The position numbers and the translations under genes were made by a program. DNA of 64,000 nucleotides from positions 241,147 to 305,146 of the forward strand of contig JAGYXB010001944.1 of NCBI GenBank assembly GCA_022495005.1, given 5' to 3'. This document shows positions 13,301-23,179 of the stretch, piece by piece (the stretch's first letter is position 1; the number at the start of each line of letters is the position of its first letter). The notes under the pieces are model-generated. The model saw only the letters and a list, made by a program, of their open reading frames with translations, had not been told where the DNA came from and did no database searches. Origin of the DNA: Rhyacophila brunnea (Eukaryota; Arthropoda; Insecta; Trichoptera; Rhyacophilidae).

Positions 13301-16300
13301 GAAAATTTTCCTGAACTGGCTGTATATCCTTCCTAGCAATGGATGATCTCCAATTTACAACGTGCAAGACAACTGAGGGGTTTAGGATTGTTTTTAAAAG
13401 AATAGTTACCTCCATACGCATACGTTTTCTTTCTGGTGATACTCTGGAGTACTCCCGGGAGCCATAACTCGGTCCTTCCTGGAACATATGCTGGATTGAA
13501 ACAATATAACAACTGTCTGGGACATTAACAATGTCACATTCGAGAGTATGCTCCAAAATTATAAAAAAAAATGTGACATGCACAATGAAACTTTTTGTTT
13601 TACTCTCCACCATTAAAATCACTGTCGTCAATGTATGGCAACTGTGCATTAAATTTTAGTCAATATAATCTATTCTATTTTCACTTCCACCATGGTAGTC
13701 CACATACTAACAAAGTGAAGTGGTGATTTTACTCATGCGATGATCGCACTGCATTTGAAGACTAGATTTGATGAAACGAAAATGTGAATTTTTATTTTCG
13801 TAAAATATTGGCAAATCAACAAAACTGTATAATTTCTTTCTAATAGCTATATCTTTTTAGTGAATTTTAAAATGTCGCATATATACTAATAAAAAATAAA
13901 GTTTTAGGCCTGATTTAGACCAAGCGAGCAAATGTTTGTTCTTCCCCCACTCCAGCAAAATTCTCTAAACGTAAACAATTTTTGGCGAGGAGTGGGAGAA
14001 GAATGAACATTCGCTCGCTTGGTCTAAATACACCTTTAGAATTCAGAAATGTTTGATGAATTGCACTGCAGTGCAGGTACCTACTATGCAATCATCCGTG
14101 TCCGGAAACTTGTACATATGCAGTTCGCTGTATCACGCTTTACCGTGAAATGTTGTATCGGAAATATATGGCCGGATACTAAAGACCGTCAAACCTCTTT
14201 GGGTCGTATAGTACTGACATAAAATTCATGTCTAAATAAAATACGGTTCCTGTCAGTTTACACTTTATAGCAAGCCAGCAGTAAACAAATATTGTCATCT
14301 CTTTGCGATAAGAAAGCTCACGGCAAACTGTGCCACAGTGAAATGTTTTACGTACAATTTACATGTAACCGCAATCATCGCATAAGTAAAATCAATGCCA
14401 TTGAAATGTACACATTCAACTTGTTCGAATACGATTATTTTAGACCCCCCCCCCATCACCTATTCAATGCAATATTTCAGCCAAAATTCATAGTAAAATA
14501 CACAAAATGTAGAATTGAGTACAATGATCGCATGCACTAGTAAAATCACTGCTATAGTCTGACAACATAAACGTTAACTTTTTGTTATCGGTCGGATATT
14601 TTGTGTCTGCTGTTTTCGGCCAGTACGGAAGCGACTAAAGGAACAGCCCGTATTACACGTAGCAAATCGTCAAAGTTACTTCCAATATGAATAATTATTA
14701 AACTACTGTCCGCAACAAGATCTTGGCGATAACAGGATGTCACTGTAGTCGTGTGTAGAAGATTTCTGTATTGTCATTTTTTGAAAAAACAAATCAGGCA
14801 AAATTACGTTTTTAATTTTTAACATTTCTATTCTCAGTAATTCACTTAGAAGTCCCAATTATTATTCGATAATTAACAATAGAAAAATAAATTCAAATAA
14901 TTTCACCGCTTAATTATTATTATTACGATAGTTAGATTAATTATTACTGGGTAATTAGGTATTGAGTTTGGAAGGAAATAAAAACATTAGCTGATTATAT
15001 TATTAATTAAATAATTAGGAGAACACAAATTATGACTTATTAAGTATGAGTGTAATTTACAAAAATAATGTCTTTTAATTGGTAGGTTTAGTAAAGTTGT
15101 CATTGTAAAACTATAAATATGTGATTGAATCGTGTAAAACAGAGTTTTCGTGAACACGTACTGACGTCAACATGCCTGAGTTCAGTGATGTGCTAATTAT
15201 TCACCCCTACTCTATGTACACGAAAGGAGGTGAGCTTCTGCGCAGGTCCGTGCTTAAGTTGTTTAGCTATACAGTCGAACTTGGTTATTACGAGGAAGAT
15301 AGGATCGACTGAATTTGCTCGTTATAAGCGTTACTTGTTATATCAGAGAATAAGTATTTTTAAATGAGCAGTCACAAAACACATAAAGTCGCAATTCAAA
15401 CAAAAATACACAATTAGAATTTTTCCACGAAACAAGCATGGCATTCATAAACTACAAAAGTTGTTAATTGTAATGAACGCTGGTTGGTACCTACTGACTT
15501 CACAAACCTTGGATTTTTTACTTATTTCAACCATATGGGTGGATACTTTTTCAATATTGTCGGCAAAAACACCAATAAGGTAGGTACTTACGACACTAAA
15601 CTAGTGTCATGAACGTAATCCGATTCCGGCGGCATCCTGTCCGGTCGGATTATATTGCTTAGGGTCGAAATGTTTTTAAACGATCGACACATTAACAGTT
15701 TTGAGATACTTTTGACGGTTTTTAGCTTGTTATAAAAAGTAATTAATGTATGCAGAAAATCATATCGTCGGCTTAACTAGAAAACTGCTTATCTACGTAT
15801 TTGGTCGAAAAAAAGTTGAGAACGCCATTTTGTAGAGAATTTTATACGTCATCGAACTGCAAACTACGTATAATTAAAAAAAATATGGCATTTGCACAAT
15901 CTTCGCTTTAGAAAAATGCGTAACTTCTAACATCATATTAGTGACAAGAAAAGTGCGTATCTGCTTTCATTCGCTTTAAGTTTGGCGAGCAGCGAGCAAC
16001 GTTCCTGTTCAGACTAGTTCAATTGCTCAAATTTGGTGTTTTTAAACGAATCTTCACATTATTCGAGGTATGTTATGTCATTATAATATCATTAAATATT
16101 AAGTTTATATGAGTGCTGTTTACATGTTTAAAATGAACTTTAAATTCACTGTGGTAGATACCTACTTTTCTCATAAGAGTGTGTCAGTAGATACGCAGTT
16201 TGCGGGCGTTTGTAATACGATTAATATGATATTATTATTTTTGTTGATCCCATTTCTTGTACTAAAACTTAATTACTGACACTACAAAAGTATAGAAAAT

Positions 16301-18173
16301 AATTTACAGTTTGATAATAAATATTATTATGGTTATTTACTTGTTTTATTAAAATTCACGGAAGGGGTTAGTGACACATTGAATTTTTATGTTACAGAAA
16401 TCAACCATGTCGTCGTTAAGAGCCCATAAAATTATGAATGCCCTTAAAAATTACGTCGTCAATGATGATGGTAGTCTCACAAAGAAAATTGAGTCAGTGG
16501 AGACAAGGACTGTAAATACAATTATTGATTCAAACAATCTTGAATTAGGTGAAATTTGCATTTCGGTAGCACAGGTGGAAAATGGTTATGAAGAAAAGAC
16601 AACTCATTGTTTGCGCAAGCGGAGACTCAAAACTATATCCAAATGGAGTCAAATAACATTTTAGAGACAACTCATTGTATGATTGAGCAAGTGGAGACTC
16701 AAAACTACATCCAAATGGATTCGAATAACAATTCGCTAGACGATGTGTTAGTCTTTGCAGAGCAGGTGGAAGGAATACATACAAAAAAGGAGGTACAGAT
16801 TAATGCTAGTCTGTCAACTGAAGATAACACAGTTGATAAACGAAGATCTCAAACGGGTCAGATGGATAAAAACCAATGGGCAATCGCAAAAAAGAGAGAA
16901 AAGGGTGAATCTTACAAAGGAAAAAAGAAAATAAATGGAAAATGGAAGTATGGCATCGGCAAAGAGAAAAGAACACTGAAAGAAAGGTTTAATTGCAGTT
17001 CCTCAAAGAAAGATCGCTCTGTTATAAAATATCAGTCGATATCAGAAGAGAGGAGAGTTATGTTTAATGATTTTTTGGAAGTTATCTTGGGCAGAAAAGA
17101 AAGTGTTGGTTAATACGCTTGTAACAGTTAATGCAACAAATAGAAAAACCAGTACGAAAAAAGCATCAAGAAGATCAACTTCCACTGTGCTATCCTTAAA
17201 ATGCAGAAATAGATATGTCAGAGTGTGCAAGAAACTATTTTTGTAAAAATTTTATATGTTAACATTTTAATAAAATATTATTCTTCCATAAGTTAATAGT
17301 TCAAACTTATTTTCCTATGATTATACTTGGTAGGAGAAAAGCTTGCTATGTAGGTACTTCTTTCAGCTTGTTATATCATGCTGTTACATTCATTGTGTGT
17401 TGATAATTGGGTAATATTAGTATCCTCACACTAAATTTGCATACTTAAAATAAGTTACGCAAACTGCGTATCTCCAAATTTTATGTTGGTAAGGAAAAGA
17501 GAATAATACGTATCTGCATTTTTTGTGTTTTTTGGGAGACAGGTTAAAATTTTTCTTAATATTTGAATGCCAAATCAACAAAAATTATTATTTACGTAAC
17601 ATATGTAAAATTCACAACATGATATTGGTTACAACTGATTTTATTCAGTTTTTATGCTCTCCTGAACATTTTGCTAAACTGTAGATAAGCAGTTTTCTAG
17701 TTAAGCCGACGATATACTAAATGTGAACGAATGTTTCCTCGTTACACCCGAGATCTGGTGGAATTGTCAATTGACAATCTGGTCGAGAGAGGTGAAATTG
17801 CTGTCGGTACACCATGCATAAAAACTACAAATTATAGACTAATTTACCAACACAATGGTTCATCCGTTAGTAACATGAAAGAATAATGGCGAAGCAAAAA
17901 TAAGTGTGCCTTTGGCAAATAAATAATGTTACTTACTGATGATCGATATGATTTCTTATAACTCATTTCCTCCGATCTATCGTTTCTTGCTGAGTATCTA
18001 TCTCCTCCGCCGGAATTGTATCTTTCGTTTGACATGTGGTTGTAGCCTCCTCGGCCGCCGCGGTCGTTGTACGAGCCGCGGCCACCTCTGTACGGTGTCC
18101 CTCTATAAGAGGAATAACCACCTCGGGGTTTAAAACCGCCGTGTCCTCCATAGCCTCGCCCTCTCGAAGACAT
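7193..18173 (-). CDS. Pep: PEP-like C2H2 zinc-finger protein (protein on ecdysone puffs), complete 11-exon gene
   Basis: Insect PEP is a nuclear zinc-finger protein bound to hnRNP and active puffs. Eleven exons join in frame: 17937-18173, 13410-13478, 11808-12157, 11278-11398, 10769-10945, 10051-10380, 8648-8774, 8360-8466, 8090-8273, 7572-7842, 7193-7349. The product is about 709 residues; fly PEP is about 716. Order: RGG/GY-rich start (1-79), arginine/serine-rich basic region (103-219), acidic linker, then four C2H2 fingers. The fingers are C307/C310/H323/H329; C373/C376/H387/H393; C404/C407 with H419 or H420 and H426; C510/C513/H530/H536. A low-complexity acidic, alanine-rich tail ends EAAAQQ. 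The first three fingers with SRAYIRLICTHC and NMKEFLMPYCKSCRITF match the PEP family. The start is the first ATG before MSSRGRGYGG. Introns hold many TEs; exons 3 and 5 are far more GC-rich than their flanks. Confidence 0.88.
7572..7842 (-). CDS. Pep: Pep exon 10 (low-complexity acidic region)
   Basis: Acceptor AAAAG|GTAAGG and donor GGAAG|GTTAGA. Ala/Gly/Glu-rich, with EEKLWAEVDKELGDLLRDTH and a THTHTH run from a small GT repeat. Confidence 0.85.
8090..8273 (-). CDS. Pep: Pep exon 9 (zinc finger 4)
   Basis: Acceptor AACAG|GTACAT and donor AAAG|GTGAGT. It encodes VHYCELCKVYLPRGETDDMT, then HCRKRTH, a C-x2-C-x16-H-x5-H matrin-like finger, and a basic helix ending QQAKETK. Confidence 0.9.
8360..8466 (-). 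CDS. Pep: Pep exon 8
   Basis: Acceptor AACAG|AAGTTG and donor GAG|GTCAGC. 36 codons including the split Glu: EVEDGDSTGEKKAEEG, then VSVGNEHIKKYE. Confidence 0.85.
8648..8774 (-). CDS. Pep: Pep exon 7
   Basis: Acceptor TTTTAG|AAGAAA and donor GACG|GTTTGT, ending in phase 1. It encodes KKARLEHKQAKPSKSGEQGS and then an acidic MDMGLENFMTLDSVGDVD segment. Confidence 0.85.
9179..9335. mobile_element. Palindromic miniature element in Pep intron 6
   Basis: Long arms beginning TAATGCCGGGTCCACACTGG and ending with its complement enclose a short AT-rich loop. Outer TA pairs fit a TA target duplication (Tc1/mariner type). Arms are nearly perfect over about 50 bases, suggesting recent insertion or folding-driven conversion. 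Confidence 0.75.
9595..9963. mobile_element. pogo-type miniature element in Pep intron 6
   Basis: Inverted ends CAGTAAAACCTCGTTA and TAACGAGGTTTTACTG lie between TA dinucleotides. CAGTAAAACCTCG-like ends with TA duplication mark pogo/Tigger elements. No ORF. Confidence 0.75.
10045..10051 (-). promoter_or_regulatory. Pep: Non-canonical GC-AG splice donor of Pep intron 6
   Basis: The exon end reads ATCAAG|GCAAGT. The rest of the donor is a perfect AAG..AAGT consensus, as is typical of genuine GC donors. The next exon (8774) starts in phase 0 with KKARLEHKQ, which gives the family's HIK-KAR junction. The nearest GT alternative, four bases in, would shift the frame. Confidence 0.8.
10051..10380 (-). 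CDS. Pep: Pep exon 6 (fingers 1 end, 2 and 3)
   Basis: 110 codons in phase 0. It carries KHLQSSRH (finger 1 histidines), FCTLCKLIYRTTTNDHDRSE and YCKSCRITFRSPMIYEHHIC. It ends LDHIK at a GC donor (AAG|GCAAGT). Confidence 0.92.
10536..10605 (+). repeat. tRNA-like fossil (Cys-like), in Pep intron 5
   Basis: GGGTCAGTGGTAGAATATTT (A box and D arm), then TTGACTGCACT with a GCA anticodon position, then a box-B-like GGTTCGAGCCC. The acceptor arms do not pair well and the anticodon loop region carries an extra base, so this is a tRNA pseudogene or SINE head. Confidence 0.5.
10769..10945 (-). CDS. Pep: Pep exon 5 (first half of finger 1)
   Basis: 59 codons in phase 0: an acidic segment, then MSRAYIRLICTHCREKYLTF. 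Both cysteines of finger 1 are here and its histidines are in the next exon. Donor AAG|GTGCCT is weak beyond GT. Confidence 0.9.
11278..11398 (-). CDS. Pep: Pep exon 4
   Basis: Acceptor ATTAG|CGTCC completes the split Ser codon; donor AAG|GTATTT. It encodes VLKGKRISATSSEAEDDWDI and an acidic linker to APIK. Confidence 0.88.
11808..12157 (-). CDS. Pep: Pep exon 3 (basic Arg/Ser-rich region)
   Basis: Acceptor TTCAG|GGAAGC and donor AGAAG|GTAATT, ending in phase 2. It encodes GSGGGRRSRDNLDHYGGGDY and then an Arg/Ser/Pro-rich stretch ending RRLKQAKIR. Much richer in GC than the surrounding intron. Confidence 0.88.
13410..13478 (-). CDS. Pep: Pep exon 2
   Basis: 23 codons, EGPSYGSREYSRVSPERKRM onward, donor GAG|GTAACT. 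A second in-frame acceptor 12 bases upstream (exon start 13490) would add HMFQ. Both keep phase 0, so alternative use is possible. Confidence 0.75.
13907..14035. mobile_element. Foldback miniature element
   Basis: Arms GATTTAGACCAAGCGAGCAA and the complement ending GCTCGCTTGGTCTAAATACA run about 45 bases, flanked by TTTA on both sides. Non-coding. Confidence 0.65.
14097..14400 (+). repeat. Dispersed repeat R1, copy A (uninterrupted)
   Basis: It starts GTGTCCGGAAACTTGTACAT and passes through ATATATGGCC and GCCAGCAGTAAACAAAT to AAAGCTCACGGCAAACTGTG. The two ends are imperfect inverted repeats of each other (CACGCTTTACCGTGAAATG versus the complement of AGCTCACGGCAAACTGTG). This copy gives the empty-site sequence for the insertions seen in copies B and C. 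Confidence 0.7.
15765..17712 (+). mobile_element. Unclassified TIR transposon (1.95 kb) in Pep intron 1
   Basis: Terminal inverted repeats of about 35 bases, starting TCGTCGGCTTAACTAGAAAA and ending in the complement, lie between TA pairs (15763-15764 and 17713-17714). Subterminal ACGCAGTTTGCG and TACGTAT words recur. It carries one broken gene on the plus strand, antisense to Pep. The TCGTCG ends resemble the miniature element at 30075-30474. Confidence 0.75.
16407..17113 (+). pseudogene. Broken ORF of the TIR element, with a duplicated segment
   Basis: A spliced start is suggested: donor CGAG|GTATGT at 16078 and acceptor TTACAG ending at 16397 precede ATG 16407. Frame 1 reads MSSLRAHKIMNALKNYVVND onward to about 16604, then stops at 16664. 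A second frame then continues to 17113 with ETQNYIQMESNN, a near copy of itself, and a Lys-rich region (NQWAIAKKREKGESYKGKKK). The break is explained by a 4-base deficit in the first of two tandem units (16598-16735). A third frame runs on to VRVCKKLFL and a stop at about 17245. The Lys-rich block recalls an uncharacterised hemipteran repeat ORF family from memory; not verified. Confidence 0.5.
17937..18173 (-). CDS. Pep: Pep exon 1 (RGG-rich N-terminus)
   Basis: 79 codons from MSSRGRGYGGHGGFKPRGG to SYKKSYRSS, in phase 0 with a perfect GTAAGT donor. RGG and YRGG repeats suggest RNA binding or a condensate-forming tail. Confidence 0.88.
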
Positions 18174-20212
18174 GTTGCAATAAGATTAACACTGCAAAAT
18201 GCGAGTTGAATATTATTATTTTATCACAAACTAAAAGGAGAAAATTACCACGAAATAATCACTAAAGGTGGATTCAAAAAGGCCGACATGACAGGAGTAC
18301 AAATGGGTTTCATAGAAGAGATTCGGGGTCAAGTGGTTAAACTGGTGACGTATTCAAATCAGTTTAAAGCGACACGAAATGCCTTCAACTCACCGAATTG
18401 CTTGATTGAAGCACTATGCAACAAAATATTACAGAAATTACAGAAACGACCAGCTAAACGCTACCCGACGACGCTGATTAGGGCAAATGGGACGACAAAT
18501 AGCTGTGGATGGCTGTGGAATTTAGGAAACGGAAATTCAATTCCCTTCAGTGTTGCTCAGCGTTGCCATCTTTTTATCACGATTTATAGTACGCGGTTCA
18601 AGAAGTTATAGTATTTATGCAAAAGTTATAGTACACACTGTCATCTGGTGAAAATATATAGGTTTTTTGTTTTTCACAAAATAAATAGGTAACGGAGAAA
18701 TTCAAAAATTATCGGGCTCTTTTTAATTAAGGTACCTCCTCCTATGAAAAATGCTTATCAGCGAATTGAGAAATTCCATTTTCAATCAAAGTGAAGGGCT
18801 TTTTTTCTTTGTTTTCTCGGCTCGCCAAATTTTATTCTATTACGAAATTATAATACTCGGTGTGTATTTTTTAATATCGAAATTAAATCCTCATATAAAA
18901 ATACATTTTTTTCGATATCTAAGATTATAATATTTTGGGCGTACTATACCTTTTTAATATCGTACATAGTACGCAGAACAAAATTATAGTACAAATACTA
19001 TAATAATTATAATACGGTTGGGATCAATGACATTATTAATTTATAGCAATATGACCTTTATTGTAATGGCGTTAGAACAGTGTTTCTAGTGGCAATGTTC
19101 ATTTGAGCGAACCCGTTCGAACCGAACCATTCGGCAGATCAGACAAAAAACATCGGCGTTAGAACAGATTATGCTATTCGGCAGACCCGACAAAAAAGTG
19201 AGTGTTATTTTTTTTCCAGATGCTTCGTCCATATTAATGTCATTGGTTGGGAACACTCGACTGGACTGTTGCCATCTTTTTGTCACCGAACGCGGTCTAC
19301 GTTTATATATTATTATTATCGTGATACTTATGTATGACACTTAATATAAGCAGTAGTTATAGTTATACCAGACACTTACATCGCGTACGACGACACTCAC
19401 CTATCACTTATTCCAGACACTTATTATACGCAAAGGTAAACACTGCGTCTTCTAGAGATAAATCACCAAAGTTGAGCTGCCGTCTACTTTTATGTCAAGA
19501 GTATTTGACATATTATTCGTAGTTTGACAGTTGGTGAAGGTTATAAGATTTCGGAAACAGTGTGCATTAAATTATTATCCATAACGAATGATAAAAAAGA
19601 GTGGTTAAAGGCAGATATTGACGAATTAATTGATCGATATTATTTAATATTATTATTAGATGGTAAAAATAAAAAAATACTGCTATAAACACTAGACATG
19701 GATAGATTAGAATTTTAGCTTTATAAATATACTCAATTCATAAGGAATAACCATCAATTTCTCGTAGAAATATAGTTTCTCGATGTGGACTCGTCAAATA
19801 TGATTGATTTTTGAGGGCCATTTCAAATAATGCACTTTTACCGATTTCACATTTAAAGTTACCTAATTTAAATGGGTAGATAGGTATGTAAAAGTGTAGA
19901 GACTTATTTCAGCGAGAAGTAGACGAGAATTTATGTCAGATACCATGCAGACATAAGTGAAATTCTATATCAGATACCTACATGACATAAGTATCATGAT
20001 ATAAATGTCAAATGTAGACTTACCATAGAAATTATATAATATAGTATTTCCGCAAAAAGTAGTACGCCTTGTTTGTTGAAAATGTATATTATAATATGTC
20101 AGCCAACCTTCGAATAATTATCGAATGATTAAATCTTTGATGATGATCATAAATGATTTTTTCTGGTATTTAATATTATAGTAGGTACCTACTCCACATT
20201 ACTTGAAGACTA
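18174..20212. other. Pep 5' flank and intergenic DNA
   Basis: The Pep 5' UTR and promoter should lie in the first few hundred bases, but no motif is decisive. From about 18590 to 19010 the word TTATAGTA and CGTACTATA-like variants repeat, probably a decayed element. A GTTGCCATCTTTTT word occurs near 18560 and again near 19267. No gene seen. Confidence 0.4.
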
Positions 20213-20367
20213 CAGACCTACAGCCTTATCTGGAGAATGGTCAAGAATGGAACTACGCGATATTGAAAAACGTCATCCGAATGTCAGATTTTGTCAGTTA
20301 CGAGTCTTGATTGGGTAGTTTTCGACCGTGGCTCCCCCATCTCATTCTTCATAAGTTTGTAGGTCTG
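20213..20367. mobile_element. TA-flanked miniature element R4, copy 1
   Basis: Ends CAGACCTACAGCCTTATCTG and the near complement ATAAGTTTGTAGGTCTG lie between TA pairs. It shares GATTGGGTAGTTTTCGACCG with copies at 50647 and 55379. Confidence 0.7.
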
Positions 20368-20967
20368 TACAATGTATTGGTGAGAAAAGTCATAAAAAAG
20401 CCCTGCAATTCAATTTGGAATGGAAGTTGTTAAATATCCGGATGATCAATTTTCGGCTAAAAGAGCTAATAGTTTGACACGGAACGTTTAAATTCGTGAA
20501 TTGTTTTAAAGAATTACTCAGACACGGTGGCGTATCAAAATTTTTGTTCAAAATTTTCTCGGACCGCGTACTTAATTTTGGTGACAAAAAAAAGTTATTT
20601 CTGAAAAAAAAAACTTTAGTAGGTACCTACACAGAACATTATTCATTTGAATCCTTTAAATTTATAGTATTTTTCTTTTTTTCTTTCTTTCGGCCGTAAA
20701 TATTTGTGAAAATCATTGAGTTTGATTCAAATAGATTTAACGGTGGGCATCTTAGAATATAGATACATCGTGGGCACCGTCCAATCTCTTTGGTTTGATT
20801 AAATAAAACAAAAAATCAAGGAGACTAGTTCCATCTACCTACATACATGCCTACGGGTTGTAATATCTAAATTAGCATACTATGGCAAGGACGTAGCAAT
20901 ATGTTTTAGCTACCAGGGCTGTAATATAAAATACATCCCTTACGTAATACGAGACTTTTCTTTCTTT

Positions 20968-21212
20968 CTTCTATCGACCATGTCCGATCCTAATAGGATC
21001 ATATGGGCCTCCACAGGGTGGAAGTTTATATTAGGTAAAAGATTTTGTTTTTACGAGAAATGGATGTCAGCCACTTGCTCAACCTATTAGGTCCATACTC
21101 TGACTCATACACAAATTGAAAAACAATATGTGTACTTGCCAGACCCAGGATGTGAACCTGGGACCCACAACGCTATAGGCAGACGCTTAAGCCGTGCAGC
21201 CATTGGCGCAAC
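20968..21212 (-). mobile_element. tRNA-derived SINE, copy 1
   Basis: Minus-strand copy of the family at 38953-39196. It has a tRNA-like head with a box-A-like stretch and GGTTCACATCC (box B), then a unique body through GTCAGAGTATGGACCTAATA, and a tail with TCCTATTAGGATCGGACATG. Confidence 0.75.
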
Positions 21213-21845
21213 ATTATAAATTTATCGTACTATTTTACATTATTTTTCGTGGAATATTGTACTAGGTATAATTCTGCGGCAGTGAACCAAAAACAGATAG
21301 GTAGGTAGGTATAATTTCAAGGGTGGGAATTAATCGCACAATGCAATAATCAAAATTCACAAAAAAAATAACTTTAACATTTGGAAAGTAGTTTTCACAT
21401 ATATTAAATGATTTCACAAATAAATAGATGAAATCACATAAAATAGTTTGTTTCACAAAACAAAAATCATAAATCACTCATTGTAAATATAAATTCACTC
21501 AATTTTGACAACTGCACACATTTGTAAAATTGTTTTCACCGACAAATAATATATCGCACAAAGAAAAGGTAGAAATTCACAAATGTCAAACTAATAATTG
21601 TAGCAGCAATACAATTTATTAGAAGGCAATCGCAAAAATGATGCTTAGGTGTCAATATAATTAATGTTTAACGCAGTAATATAAATATGTGTATATTTGT
21701 GCTGCTATCGTTCATAAATTATTTGATGTAAATCTACAACCAAATAACACCACCTAGGTATATCTTTTTCGGTTCATCGATATAAATTTTGGTAAATGTG
21801 GCGCAAATGCCGTCATGAGATTGTATAAGTATCATTTTTGAACTA

Positions 21846-21985
21846 AACCTAACCTAACCTATTCTAACGTAATCTAACCTAATATAACTTAACCTAACCT
21901 AACCCAACTTAACCTAACCTAACCCAACCTAACCTGACCTGACCTAACCTAACCTAACCTAACCTAACCTAACCTAACCTACCCC
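21846..21985 (+). repeat. Interstitial (CCTAA)n array
   Basis: About 25 CCTAA-like pentamers with CCCAA, CCTGA and TCTAA variants; the complement TTAGG is the common insect telomere unit. It lies inside a TIR element, so it is not a chromosome end here. Confidence 0.85.
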
Positions 21986-22000
21986 AACCTTCATCTTTTT

Positions 22001-22303
22001 ATGCATTGCCCCATTTTCAGCTTCCAAAGACAGCAGCTGGAGGCGCGATGCAGGAGTCTAGATGAGGATTTATGCGACATCGGATCTGTGATAGTTCACA
22101 AGGAACTATCACGAAAGGTAGTGTCATACATGATTAAAATAGTGCAGGATATTGGCAAAATAAACAAAGCCAGGACACAAAATGCCGAACACTCTTCAAG
22201 TGAAACGGAAGGCCTGGTGATTTCTGTCAACAGTCCGTCTTCTCCTGAAGAGTTTTCTGTGGTTTCCTCTTCACAAGAGCAAATGCGGAGAAGTTTCTGT
22301 TAA
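22001..22303 (+). CDS. Unrecognised small ORF / last exon inside a TIR element
   Basis: 100 codons preceded by a good acceptor (CCCATTTTCAG at 22020) and followed by AATAAA near 22360. Segments include RQQLEARCRSLDEDLCDIG, LSRKVVSYMIKIVQDIGKIN and a Ser-rich tail. No family recognised. Its position between inverted ends makes it most likely the 3' exon of a transposon accessory or captured gene. The upstream ATG at 22001 may not be the true start. Confidence 0.4.
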   Translation: MHCPIFSFQRQQLEARCRSLDEDLCDIGSVIVHKELSRKVVSYMIKIVQDIGKINKARTQNAEHSSSETEGLVISVNSPSSPEEFSVVSSSQEQMRRSFC

Positions 22304-23179
22304 GACCCACAGCAGTATATACCTCCTGATCCCAACACTATATAGTAAAAAAAAAGACTAATAAATAAAGAAAACTCCAATTGAAGATCTACAAACCTTT
22401 TACATAATAAGCAAGGTCAATAATAAACGCAACTCCCATATAAAAAAAAAACCTACCCCAACCTAATATTAGGTACCTAATAATATAATCTTAGATTGTG
22501 ATAATGAAGTATCAAAATCTATGAGCATTTCAAATTTTAAATTAACAATTATTGTATCGAAAAACCTATGTGCCGACAGAAAAAGGTATTTATTATAATT
22601 ATTGTCTACTGGAATAAACTGTTTTCGTAAAAAAAATCATGAAAGCTTATGACGGCATCTGCGGCACAATTACCTAAGTTTTAATTAACGTCACTTTCTA
22701 AATAGGTATTTATAGTATTATTTGAATCTGAAAGTAGGTACCTAATACATACTTATGTTTTGCCAAAATATTGTTTAAAATCATTAAACTTAATTTTCAT
22801 AGTGTTTGTATTCTTTTACGATTAATTAGTTACAATAGTATATTGATACGTGAAGACTACTTTTTCCTTAGTGCACATCGATCATTTGGGTGTTGTAGTT
22901 GATTTGTGAATATCATCCATTCCCGATGTGACGAACATCTTTTTAAATGTTCTCAGCGCTTTGTGAAAACAGTCTATTCAAGTGTGCGAATATATATTCC
23001 CCTATTTTCAATATGTAGATAACGACGCGTATCTACTATAGTTTCTCGGGCCGCGTACTATAATTTGATTACAAATAGCTGGCTCGACTGACTATACTTC
23101 CACTTTCAAAAGATGTTAACACCGATTGACAAAGTAAATACCATAGATAATGAACATAAGCCATAGACTACGTCAGTGC

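Larger units (their letters stand above)
13722..14551. mobile_element. Inverted-ended composite in Pep intron 1
   Basis: GGTGATTTTACTCATGCG near 13722 faces CGCATGCACTAGTAAAATCA near 14530-14550. The right end finishes in CACTG, as hAT elements do. Two other elements lie inside. No clear target duplication. Confidence 0.4.
21789..22676 (+). mobile_element. TIR element carrying telomere-like repeats and one ORF
   Basis: Left end GGTAAATGTGGCGCAAATGC and right end, inverted, GGTAATTGTGCCGCAGATGC, both followed by CGTCAT, form about 30-base inverted repeats. Inside are degenerate CCTAA runs, a 100-codon ORF and AATAAA signals. The target duplication is unclear, so the superfamily is open. Confidence 0.6.

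Noticed and set aside
18288..18611. 107-codon plus-strand ORF just upstream of Pep, possible divergent gene
   Set aside because: No recognisable domain, no partner exon or poly(A) signal, and it overlaps the probable Pep promoter.
21846..21985. True telomere or chromosome end
   Set aside because: The array is short, degenerate and enclosed by TIRs, with ordinary genomic DNA on both sides.
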